A DNA stretch of 15,013 nucleotides, taken from DATKSS01 sp049582065 (GTDB lineage: Bacteria > Chloroflexota > Dormibacteria > Dormibacterales > Dormibacteraceae). Under the pieces are notes generated by a model. The model searched no databases. It saw only the letters and a list, made by a program, of their open reading frames with translations, and had not been told where the DNA came from. The stretch covers positions 1 to 15,013 of the forward strand of contig JBAUTF010000356.1 in assembly GCA_049582065.1 (NCBI GenBank), written 5' to 3'. Every line of letters starts with the position of its first letter. Position 1 is the first letter of the stretch. The translations under genes and the position numbers were made by a program. Of the stretch, positions 1 through 6,836 are shown piece after piece.

Positions 1-2163
1 CTCGCCGCCAATGCGATGATCGGAATCGCGCAGGAGCTCCGTTCTAAGCTCACGCTCGACCGGCTCGCGATCGTGGCCGCGCCTCGCGCCACCGCGATTC
101 GGGATGGCGCTCTCCTGACCATCCCGGTGGCCGAGGTCGTGCAGGGCGACCTGCTCCAGCTGTCCGCCGGCGACCAGGTCATCGTCGACGGCCCGCTCCA
201 ATCGGACGAACCGATCGAGATCAACGAGTCCTTGCTCACCGGCGAGGCAACCCCGATCAGCAAGAGGCACGGCGATCTGCTTCTCGCCGGCAGCTTTGTC
301 AGTGCCGGTCATGGCCGCTACCTGGCGACCGGGGTGGGCGAGGCAAGTTACGCGCGACAGCTCACATTCGAGGCGCGCCGCTTTCAGATGGTCCGCTCGG
401 AGCTGATGCGCGGGATCAACTCGATCCTGCGCGTGGTGACCTGGGTCATCGTGCCGACCGCGGTCCTCCTGGTCGTATCGCAGCTGCGCGCCAGCCCCTC
501 CCTCACCGATGCTGTGCGCGGTTCGGTCGCGGGAGTGATCACGTTGGTGCCGGAGGGCCTGGTCCTTCTCACCAGCGCGAGCCTCGCCCTCGCGGTCATC
601 CGGCTGGGGCGCAGGAACGTCATCGTGCAGCAGCTTCCCGCGGTGGAGATGCTCGCCAGGACGGACGTGGTCTGCCTCGACAAGACCGGCACCCTCACCG
701 ACCCGGAGCTGGCCGTGTCAGGGGTCGAGCCCTTCTCTGGCGCCGATTGGCGCTCCGCCCTGGGCGCTCTGGCCCACGCTGACCCTCAACCCAACGCGTC
801 GATGCGCGCGATCGCGGCCGCATATCCCGCCTCCACCGGTTGGGCGGTCGTTTCGACTGTGCCGTTCTCCTCGAGCCGGAAGTGGAGCGCGGCTCGTTTC
901 CAGGATCGAGCGTGGTGGGTCCTCGGCGCGCCCGACGTGCTCATCGCCGGCGCGCCAGATTCCGGGCTGAGCAGCCGCGTCGAGCGCCTGTCCGCCTCAG
1001 GTCGTCGTTTGCTGATGCTGGCGCGGGCCGAGGAGGTCGCGCCGGGTGGCTTGATCCGCGGCCTGGAGGCCGTCGCCCTGGTATCGCTGACCGAACGCAT
1101 CAAGCCGAGCGCCGCGGCGACGATCAAACACTTTCGCGACCAGGGGGTCGCGATCAAACTGATCTCGGGCGACCACCCGTCCACGGTGGCGGCGGTGGCG
1201 GCGCAGGTCGGTCTCGCGTCGAACCCGGCCGTTGATGGGCGGGCCTTGCCCGCATCAAAGCGCGCCCTCGTCGAGCTGGTCGAACGTACGGCGGTTTTCG
1301 GGCGAGTCGGCCCGGAGCAGAAACGCGCGTTGATCCGCGCTCTGAAGGCCGCCGGCCACACCGTGGCGATGGTCGGCGACGGCGTCAACGACGTGCTGGC
1401 GTTGAAGGAGGCCGACCTCGGAATCGCGATGGCGAGCGGCAGCAGCGCGGCTCGCGCCGTCGCGGCGTGCATCCTGCTCGACGGGTCGTTCGACGGCCTG
1501 CCGGCCGTGCTCCAGGAGGGGCGGCGCGTGATCGGCAACGTCGAGCGCCTGGCCAGCCTCTTCTTCACCAAGACCGTCTATGCCTTTCTCCTGGCCGTCG
1601 CCGTCGGCGTCGCCGTGCTGCCGTTCCCGTTCCTACCGCGGCAGCTGACCCTGATCAGCGCCTTCACGATCGGCATCCCATCGGTCTTCCTCGCCCTCGC
1701 GCCGAGCTTCCGGCCTTCCCATACCGGATTCCTCCGAAGGGTTGTGCGCTTTGCGGTGCCGGCGGGCCTGGTGGCGGGCGCCGGCACGTTCGCCGCATAC
1801 GCGCTCGCGGTACAGGAGCACGACATCTCGATGAGTGAGGAGCGGACGGTCGCGACGATCGTCATTGCCGCCATCGGCCTGTGGGTCCTGGCGCGGCTTG
1901 CGCGGCCGCTCAGCGGCGCTCGCATGGTCCTCGTGGTGGCGATGGTGGTGGGCCTGGCCCTCGTCCTGCTCGTCCCGGCCGCCCGCCTGTTCTTCGACCT
2001 CGACTTCCCGCGACTGATCGTCATCTTGGCCGCGACGGGCATCGTGTCACTCGCCGTCATCATCCTGGAGATGGGCGATCGCCTCATGACGCGAGTGGCC
2101 GGAGGTCATGTGGATGACGAGCATTTCGGCCCTGACCCGGCTCGTACCCGGGCAGGACACTGA
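1..2163 (+). CDS. CtpE-like cation-transporting P-type ATPase, 5'-truncated by window edge
   Basis: This is an inner-membrane cation pump that uses ATP through an aspartyl-phosphate intermediate. The reading frame is open from base 1, so the start lies outside the window; about 720 residues are visible and the first membrane helices are missing. In order it shows the actuator motif LTGEA (TGEA rather than TGES), a membrane helix pair with VPEGLVLLTS, the phosphorylation motif DKTGTLT with its Asp at 679-681, a GAPD element in the nucleotide-binding domain, and the hinge motif GDGVND at 1375-1392. Several C-terminal membrane helices follow, including LPFPFLPRQLTL. The PEGL, PFPFLPRQ and TIGIP signatures resemble mycobacterial CtpE, which has been linked to calcium uptake. 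Heavy-metal CPx motifs are absent. It lies 19 bp upstream of a universal stress gene and is probably co-transcribed with it. The P-type ATPase class is certain; calcium as substrate is inference. Confidence 0.93.
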   Translation, partial: LAANAMIGIAQELRSKLTLDRLAIVAAPRATAIRDGALLTIPVAEVVQGDLLQLSAGDQVIVDGPLQSDEPIEINESLLTGEATPISKRHGDLLLAGSFVSAGHGRYLATGVGEASYARQLTFEARRFQMVRSELMRGINSILRVVTWVIVPTAVLLVVSQLRASPSLTDAVRGSVAGVITLVPEGLVLLTSASLALAVIRLGRRNVIVQQLPAVEMLARTDVVCLDKTGTLTDPELAVSGVEPFSGADWRSALGALAHADPQPNASMRAIAAAYPASTGWAVVSTVPFSSSRKWSAARFQDRAWWVLGAPDVLIAGAPDSGLSSRVERLSASGRRLLMLARAEEVAPGGLIRGLEAVALVSLTERIKPSAAATIKHFRDQGVAIKLISGDHPSTVAAVAAQVGLASNPAVDGRALPASKRALVELVERTAVFGRVGPEQKRALIRALKAAGHTVAMVGDGVNDVLALKEADLGIAMASGSSAARAVAACILLDGSFDGLPAVLQEGRRVIGNVERLASLFFTKTVYAFLLAVAVGVAVLPFPFLPRQLTLISAFTIGIPSVFLALAPSFRPSHTGFLRRVVRFAVPAGLVAGAGTFAAYALAVQEHDISMSEERTVATIVIAAIGLWVLARLARPLSGARMVLVVAMVVGLALVLLVPAARLFFDLDFPRLIVILAATGIVSLAVIILEMGDRLMTRVAGGHVDDEHFGPDPARTRAGH

Positions 2164-2171
2164 GATCACAC

Positions 2172-2177
2172 AAGGAG
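2172..2177 (+). promoter_or_regulatory. Ribosome binding site of the universal stress gene
   Basis: AAGGAG lies 5 nt before the ATG at 2183. It decides the start of the stress protein against an upstream in-frame ATG at 2108, which would lie inside the ATPase gene and add 25 residues that do not look like this family. Confidence 0.75.
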
Positions 2178-2182
2178 TGGAA

Positions 2183-2644
2183 ATGTCATCGAACAACGGC
2201 ATCAAGCGGATCGTCGTCGGAGTGGACGGTTCGGACCATTCGAAGGCTGCCCTCGTTTGGGTGATTCGCATGGCGAAAGGCATGGGGTCGCAGGTCACAG
2301 CGGTCTATGGAATCGATGTGCCCGTCTACTTCCCTCAGCCGTACGGCATCCCCGTGCAGTTCGACGAGCAGTGGCGGAAGGAGATCAAGGCAGAGTTCGA
2401 GGACCAGTGGTGCCGGCCGCTCAAAGAGGCAGGTCTCTCCTACAGCACCGTGATTCGGGATGGCAGGCCGGCCTCGGTGATATCCGATGTGGCCGACGAG
2501 GTGGGCGCCGACCTCATCGTCGTCGGCCGGCGCGGCCGCGGCGGGGCTGCGGAGCTGCTGCTCGGCAGCGTCAGTCACGAGCTCGCCCTTCATTCCAGGA
2601 AGCCGGTGCTCTTGATCGAGCCGGAGCGGGCCGCCAAGCGGTGA
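2183..2644 (+). CDS. Universal stress protein (UspA family), single domain
   Basis: This is a 153-residue cytoplasmic universal stress protein of ordinary single-domain length. The N-terminal strand RIVVGVDGSDHS (residues 9-20) contains the conserved Asp and Ser of the nucleotide-binding fold. The C-terminal ATP-binding signature G-x2-G-x9-G-S/T is intact at Gly115, Gly118 and Gly128-Ser129, followed by the usual strand KPVLLIEP. It therefore belongs to the ATP-binding type. The chosen ATG is supported by AAGGAG upstream. The gene follows the P-type ATPase by 19 bp and overlaps the next gene by 4 bp (GTGA at 2641-2644), which suggests translational coupling. Family assignment is secure; its specific role, perhaps in sensing the energy state or regulating the pump, is inference. 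Confidence 0.93.
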   Translation: MSSNNGIKRIVVGVDGSDHSKAALVWVIRMAKGMGSQVTAVYGIDVPVYFPQPYGIPVQFDEQWRKEIKAEFEDQWCRPLKEAGLSYSTVIRDGRPASVISDVADEVGADLIVVGRRGRGGAAELLLGSVSHELALHSRKPVLLIEPERAAKR

Positions 2645-3309
2645 ACGCCGAGTCCCATTCCTCGAGCGCGCTGCTCGTGCAGCTGTTGCTCGGGCCGGTG
2701 CGAGAGGGCACGGCCCTGGACCGCCACGACTTTCGGGTCGGGGACTACGTCGTGACGCTGACGGCGCCGCACAAACCACGAATGCCGAACGGTATCGAGT
2801 GCTCGGTGTGGGTGGCCAAGGATGCCCGGATCACGATCGGTCGTGGAAAGGTTGTCGTCGGCCATGTCGAGCTGGCGCCGGGGCCGGGATGGGACCCGGT
2901 GCCGTCGGTCGGCCGTTTCGAGATCCTGCCGCCGGGGCCGCAGCCATTGACGAGCTCGCTGGCCAGCTGGGTCGCCAAACCCTCGCTTTCAGCTGATGCC
3001 ATGCTTTCGGGGTACCTGGCGGGGCTCGTCCTGCTGCACGGCATGCGAAAGCGCGCCGAGGCCATCGCGCAGCGCGCGGCCGAAATGACCGGTCCTCTCA
3101 GCGGCACGCTGCTCCATCACGCGGCAAGGGGCGAGGTGCCCGAGCCGGTTCACGACCTGCTCGCCGCCGGCGACCCGGCGCCGCTGCTGGCGTTCTCCGG
3201 TGCTGGGATGCTGTGGCTGCGCGGGCTCGTCTCGGCGGGCTTCCCGCTGGACCCGTCTACGACGCTTCTTTCGACAGGTCGTCGAACGCTCGCATCACAG
3301 CCGCGGTGA
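2641..3309 (+). CDS. Hypothetical protein, possibly a diverged DUF2877/AllH-like protein
   Basis: This is a 222-residue soluble protein with no signal peptide or membrane helix. The GTG start at 2641 overlaps the stop of the universal stress gene in GTGA, so it is probably translationally coupled. Its layout resembles DUF2877 proteins, the family of the oxamate carbamoyltransferase subunit AllH. It has an N-terminal beta-rich part (VGDYVVTLTA, MPNGIECSVWV, RGKVVVGHVELAPGPGWDP). It also has a helical C-terminal part with GPLSGTLLHHAARGEVPEP (152-169) and LLAFSGAGMLWLRGLV (182-197). The GLTPSGDD-like motif that I recall for the family is missing and is replaced near residues 113-124 by KPSLSADAMLSG. 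The last 18 or so residues are encoded in a region antisense to the 3' end of the convergent acyltransferase gene. Coding status is fairly likely; the family is a tentative recall from memory. Confidence 0.68.
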   Translation: MNAESHSSSALLVQLLLGPVREGTALDRHDFRVGDYVVTLTAPHKPRMPNGIECSVWVAKDARITIGRGKVVVGHVELAPGPGWDPVPSVGRFEILPPGPQPLTSSLASWVAKPSLSADAMLSGYLAGLVLLHGMRKRAEAIAQRAAEMTGPLSGTLLHHAARGEVPEPVHDLLAAGDPAPLLAFSGAGMLWLRGLVSAGFPLDPSTTLLSTGRRTLASQPR

Positions 3310-4594
3310 TCTGACCCGGCTCCGAGACCAGGTTCCGGTCCGAGACCACGCCCACGGTGATCTCGCCCGCGTAGCTGTAGATGCTGATGCCCACCCCGAG
3401 GCCACCCGACTCCGGCTCCCAGAAGGTCATCTGCCTGACCGGCGAGCCGGCCATGTAGATCGGGCGCCTGGGCCCGATGACGTTGGTCAGGACCAGGCTC
3501 GCCTTACCGGCATAGAAAGAGGACGCGACGCGCTCCAGCTCGGACGGCAGCAGCCCGAGACCCTGGACCAGCAGCCAGCCCACGAGGGGCTCCTGCGAGC
3601 TCTTGATGCGGTCCATCTCGATCTTCACCCGCATCAATCTCTCCCAGGCGCCGGAGACGCCGACGGGCAGCTCGACGTAGACCAGGCTGAAGCGGTTGCC
3701 CGTCATTCCCGTGTCACTCGGCGGGCGCATGTTCACCGGGACCATCGCGCGGATTCGCATGCCGAGCGTTTGCACCCCGGCGCCGTTCAGGTACTCGCCA
3801 AGGCCGCCGGCGACCGCGCTCACGATGACGTCGTTGACCGTCGCGTCTGCGGCCCGCGCGATCTTGCTCACGAGGGCCAACGGCACGGGCTGCGTCCAGG
3901 CGACGGCCTTCAGCATGGTGAGATCGCCACGAAGCGGAGTCGGGCGGTCCGGGTCGAGAAGCGTGATGCGGGCCAGGGCGCCGGCGCCGGCCAGGGCCTG
4001 GCGCGCGAGCCGGGACGCGGGGGGCATGTCGTCGATCAGGCGCGCGAAGCCACTCCGCCCGTCGTGGTTGGCATGCCGCGTGCTCGCGCTCCGGTGCTTT
4101 GCGGTCCGCTTCCAGCCGTCAGCCGTCTCGTCGGTGAGGGTCAGCAGCAAGCGGACCATCGCCTGGCCGTCGCCGAGCGAGTGATGGAACCGACCGACGA
4201 GCGCGCCGCCCTGACCCGGGCGCTCGACCGCGAAGAGCTCCCAGAGGGGCCGGCTGAAGTCGAGCGGCTGCCCGACCAGGTCGCCGGCGAATGCCGCAAG
4301 CTCAGCCTCCCCGCCCGGTGCAGGGAGCGCGGCGCGGTGGATGTGGGCGTCGAGGTCGAAGTTGCGAGCGGGGACCCATCGTTGCGGCGTGAAGGGGATC
4401 GGCGTTTCCGCCACGACCTGTCGCAACCGAGGGTGAAGCTCGATCCGCGACGACAGCATGGTCTTGAAGCGCTCGATGTCCAGCGGCGCGTCGAGGATCG
4501 CCAGCGACGTGACCACGAAATGGTTGGTCGGCGCTTCGGCGTGAAGCCACGCGACATCCGCTTTCGAAAGGGCTTCGCCGCTGAAAACAGCCAT
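3257..4594 (-). CDS. Wax ester synthase/diacylglycerol acyltransferase (WS/DGAT)
   Basis: This 445-residue enzyme matches the usual bacterial WS/DGAT length. The family transfers the acyl group of acyl-CoA to diacylglycerol or fatty alcohol, making triacylglycerol or wax ester at the inner face of the membrane. The catalytic motif HHxxxDG is intact as HHSLGDG at residues 137-143. PLW is at 116-118 and the NDVVLA-type motif is NDVIVSA at 254-260. The C-terminal condensation-like domain ends with GGLGVGISIYSYAGEITVGVV. The start at ATG 4594 fits the family's N-terminus (LSKADVAWLHAEAP), although I see no clear Shine-Dalgarno sequence. It is divergent from a second WS/DGAT at 4706, and its 3' end overlaps the convergent upstream gene by 53 bp. 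The two WS/DGATs are clearly different in sequence, so this is not a recent tandem duplication. Substrate preference cannot be read from sequence. Confidence 0.93.
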   Translation of the reverse strand: MAVFSGEALSKADVAWLHAEAPTNHFVVTSLAILDAPLDIERFKTMLSSRIELHPRLRQVVAETPIPFTPQRWVPARNFDLDAHIHRAALPAPGGEAELAAFAGDLVGQPLDFSRPLWELFAVERPGQGGALVGRFHHSLGDGQAMVRLLLTLTDETADGWKRTAKHRSASTRHANHDGRSGFARLIDDMPPASRLARQALAGAGALARITLLDPDRPTPLRGDLTMLKAVAWTQPVPLALVSKIARAADATVNDVIVSAVAGGLGEYLNGAGVQTLGMRIRAMVPVNMRPPSDTGMTGNRFSLVYVELPVGVSGAWERLMRVKIEMDRIKSSQEPLVGWLLVQGLGLLPSELERVASSFYAGKASLVLTNVIGPRRPIYMAGSPVRQMTFWEPESGGLGVGISIYSYAGEITVGVVSDRNLVSEPGQITAAVMRAFDDLSKEAS

Positions 4595-4641
4595 CGTCGA
4601 CTTGAGCGTCGCCCAACGCGGGCGTTACGGAAAGGGACTTA

Positions 4642-4671
4642 AGACACTAGTCGAGGGGGACTGTAGTGTCT
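4642..4671. repeat. Perfect 8-bp inverted repeat, candidate operator or RNA hairpin
   Basis: AGACACTA at 4642-4649 is exactly mirrored by TAGTGTCT at 4664-4671 with a 14-bp spacer. Three further pairs are possible inside (GTC at 4650-4652 with GAC at 4659-4661), so it could also fold as a hairpin with a G-rich loop. No T-run follows it, and it lies between two gene starts, which argues against a terminator. Its location suits an operator for a dimeric repressor controlling both lipid genes; this is inference. Confidence 0.5.
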
Positions 4672-4693
4672 GGGCGGCTCGACAGCCGGCGTT

Positions 4694-4699
4694 TAACGT
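4694..4699 (+). promoter_or_regulatory. Candidate -10 element for a leaderless transcript
   Basis: TAACGT fits the TANNNT consensus and ends 6 nt before the GTG at 4706. That spacing is expected if transcription begins at the start codon, and it would explain the lack of a Shine-Dalgarno sequence. There is no obvious -35 match; the inverted repeat occupies that region. Confidence 0.35.
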
Positions 4700-4705
4700 C
4701 AGGGT

Positions 4706-6049
4706 GTGGGATACCAGCATCGCCTGGAGGCACTGGAAGCTTCGTTCCTGGCGCTCGAGCGTCCCGGTCTGCCGATGCACGTGGCCGGGGTCGTCGTGAT
4801 CGAAGGTCGGACACCGATCACGCTGCCCGAGCTGCGGCACCTCGTCGCGTCTAGGATTCGCCGCCTGCCGAGGTTCCGCGAGGTCGTGAGGTTCAGCCGG
4901 CTCGACGCGACGCGAGCGTCATGGATGCCCGTCGCGCGTCTCGACCTCGACGCGCACCTGTTCCATCACCGGCTTCCCGAGCCTGGCCGGCGCGCGCAGC
5001 TCAACGCGCTTTGCGGGCGGATCCACGAGAGGCTCTTGCCTCGGGACCGGCCTCTGTGGGAGATGCACCTGATCGACGGCCTCGAAGGCGGGGGCCAGGC
5101 GGTGGTGATCAAGACGCACCACTCCATCACCGACGGCATCGCCGGCATCGAGATCGCGCGCGTCCTATTCGACTACACGCCCGCCGCGATGCAAACGGGC
5201 TGGCTGGCGCCCGCGAAGTTCGCCGCCGGCGGCGGCGGCGCCGGCGCGTGGTTGCTCACGGGGCTTCAGAGCCTGATGGGCATAGCCTTCACCGCGGCGG
5301 GTGGGCCCATCGCGCTTCAAGGCCCGTTCAACGGCAGCGTCGGGGCGAGCCGGACCTTTGCCACGGCAATGCTCCCGATGGACGTCATCCGCCAGACGAA
5401 GAGGCGCTACGGAGGGAGCGTGGACGATGTCGTCCTCGCGTCGGTCGCTGCTGGGCTGCGAAGCTACCTAGACGCGGTCAAATACCCGGAGATCCCGACT
5501 GCGCTGCGCGCGATGGTGCCGGTGTCCACCGGGCCCACCGCCGCTTCGACCCTGGGCAACCACGTCACCACCGTGTTCATCGACCTTCCGCTCGCCGCCG
5601 GCGAGCTTCCCGAGCTCATCCGCATCATTGCGACCGAGAAGCTCCAGCGAAGAGGCGCGCACGAGGCGGCGGGGATGTCCCTGCTGATCGAAGCTGCCGG
5701 CTGGCTGCCGAACCGGCTGCACGAGACCGTCGTCCGCATGGTCGGCGGCACGCGGTACGCCAACCTCGTGCTGTCCGACGTGCCCGGCCCGGATGAACCG
5801 ATGTACCTCCTCGGGAACAGGATCACCGCTTGCTACCCGATGATCCCGCTGCCCCCTGGAATCGGACTGTCCATCGCAACGGTCAGCATGGGTGGGGTGA
5901 TGAGTGTCGGCGTTGTGGCCGACCCCGGTCTGGTGCCCGACGTTGCACGCCTGGCCCGCGCGATCGAGCACGTCATCCCGGACCACTCGCGAGCGGTTCA
6001 CGCGCGTCGGTCCGCCGGGATCAAACCGCACGCCCGGCGTGCGGCTTAA
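4706..6049 (+). CDS. Second wax ester synthase/diacylglycerol acyltransferase (WS/DGAT)
   Basis: This 447-residue protein is a full-length WS/DGAT. Catalytic HHxxxDG is HHSITDG at residues 138-144 and PLW is at 116-118. The segment PFNGSVGASR near 207-216 corresponds to the family's NGP-type loop. The NDVVLA motif reads DDVVLA at 241-246 with VD before it, so the Asn is replaced. Its N-terminus (LEALEASFLALERPGLPMHVAG) is more canonical than that of the divergent paralogue. The GTG at 4706 is chosen because this N-terminal motif begins right there; only weak ribosome-binding sequence precedes it, so it may be leaderless. The stop is 10 bp before the baeRF-like gene and an operon is likely. 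It probably makes triacylglycerol or wax esters from acyl-CoA; the preferred acceptor is unknown. Confidence 0.93.
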   Translation: MGYQHRLEALEASFLALERPGLPMHVAGVVVIEGRTPITLPELRHLVASRIRRLPRFREVVRFSRLDATRASWMPVARLDLDAHLFHHRLPEPGRRAQLNALCGRIHERLLPRDRPLWEMHLIDGLEGGGQAVVIKTHHSITDGIAGIEIARVLFDYTPAAMQTGWLAPAKFAAGGGGAGAWLLTGLQSLMGIAFTAAGGPIALQGPFNGSVGASRTFATAMLPMDVIRQTKRRYGGSVDDVVLASVAAGLRSYLDAVKYPEIPTALRAMVPVSTGPTAASTLGNHVTTVFIDLPLAAGELPELIRIIATEKLQRRGAHEAAGMSLLIEAAGWLPNRLHETVVRMVGGTRYANLVLSDVPGPDEPMYLLGNRITACYPMIPLPPGIGLSIATVSMGGVMSVGVVADPGLVPDVARLARAIEHVIPDHSRAVHARRSAGIKPHARRAA

Positions 6050-6059
6050 AGGTGTAGAA

Positions 6060-6836
6060 ATGAACGAGTACAGCCCGCTCCGGTCGCTTTTCGCCCTGGC
6101 GCCGAACCTGCGCCGAGCCTCCGACGAGACGCTGAGCCTCTATCTCCCCGCTCGCTCCGAAGGCTATGACTCGCGTCATTACGACATCGAGCTCCGGGAG
6201 CTCGTGAAGCGGTATCACGACCGGCTGAGCGAAAAGGAGCGCAAGGTCTTGAACCGCGAGCTTCCTCGGCTTCGCTCGCATCTCGCGCAGATGCGGCCGG
6301 CCGCATGTCCCGCTCTCGCCGCCTTTGCCGACGAGGAGGCGGGGATCCTGGACATCATCCCGTTGGGCGCTGTCACGGACGCCCGGCTCGAGGTCGGCGA
6401 GCCGCTGCTCGCGCCCATCCTGCGCCAGCTCGAGGAGTTTCCGCCGGCGCTGGTGGCGGTGGTCGACAAGGAGGAGGGCCGGACCTTCGCCGCGATCCTC
6501 GGCGACATCAAGCCTATCGAACATCTCGTCGGCACCGAGATCAAGCGCACGCGCAGCGGCGGAACATCAGCCGCGAGCAACCAGCGCAAGGCGGACAACC
6601 GAACGCGGGCGAACCTCGAGCGCGTCGTGACGACAGTGGAGCATGAGATGGCCTCGGGCGCGTACAGCGGTCTCTACATCGCCGGGACCACCGAGGCTCG
6701 CGCGCTCTTCGAGCAGCTGCTGCCGGCGCCGCTGAAGTCGAAGATCGCGGGCCACCTGCCAGCGCTGCTCGACTCGCCGACTCTCCAGCACGAGCTGCGC
6801 CAGAAGCTGCTGGCGGCAAGATCGGCTAAGGCTTGA
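6060..6836 (+). CDS. Vms1/baeRF-like protein (bacterial eRF1-like release factor family)
   Basis: This is a 258-residue soluble protein. The start at ATG 6060 has AAAGGTG at 6048-6054 with 5-nt spacing; a longer in-frame reading would begin inside the acyltransferase gene. The sequence follows the pattern of bacterial eRF1-like proteins related to Vms1/ANKZF1. A helical N-terminal part is followed by GILDIIPLGAVTDARLEVGEPLLAPILRQL-type sequence (95-124) and a strand VAVVDKEEGRTFAAIL (132-147). Next comes a Gly-Gly-to-Gln loop, GGTSAASNQ (167-175), then a long helix (about 177-198), a strand GLYIAGT and a C-terminal helical part. In the family this Gly/Gln loop is related to peptidyl-tRNA hydrolysis on stalled ribosomes. 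The assignment is from recalled sequence pattern; activity is unproven. Its 3' end overlaps the convergent hydrolase gene by 11 bp. Confidence 0.72.
   Translation: MNEYSPLRSLFALAPNLRRASDETLSLYLPARSEGYDSRHYDIELRELVKRYHDRLSEKERKVLNRELPRLRSHLAQMRPAACPALAAFADEEAGILDIIPLGAVTDARLEVGEPLLAPILRQLEEFPPALVAVVDKEEGRTFAAILGDIKPIEHLVGTEIKRTRSGGTSAASNQRKADNRTRANLERVVTTVEHEMASGAYSGLYIAGTTEARALFEQLLPAPLKSKIAGHLPALLDSPTLQHELRQKLLAARSAKA

Larger units (their letters stand above)
4595..4705. promoter_or_regulatory. Shared control region between divergent WS/DGAT genes
   Basis: This 111-bp noncoding stretch separates the two divergent acyltransferase starts, so promoters for both strands must lie here or inside the genes. 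It contains the inverted repeat at 4642-4671 and a TANNNT element near the plus-strand start. Neither start has a strong Shine-Dalgarno sequence. Confidence 0.6.

Noticed and set aside
786..1571. A 261-codon minus-strand frame inside the P-type ATPase gene
   Set aside because: It is rich in Arg, Ala, Ser and Thr and lies opposite conserved P-domain sequence.
2108..2182. Upstream in-frame ATG for the universal stress protein
   Set aside because: It lies inside the ATPase gene and has no ribosome binding site, whereas AAGGAG sits 5 nt before the ATG at 2183.
3200..4642. A 480-codon plus-strand frame across the minus-strand WS/DGAT gene
   Set aside because: It is the mirror of a gene with an intact HHxxxDG motif and shows Arg/Asp/His-rich low-quality sequence with no domain.
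4642..4671. Inverted repeat considered as an intrinsic terminator
   Set aside because: It lies between two divergent gene starts and has no T-run after the stem on either strand.
5220..5246. GGC-rich run considered as a microsatellite or regulatory repeat
   Set aside because: It simply encodes a Gly/Ala-rich loop in the second WS/DGAT, between two conserved motifs.
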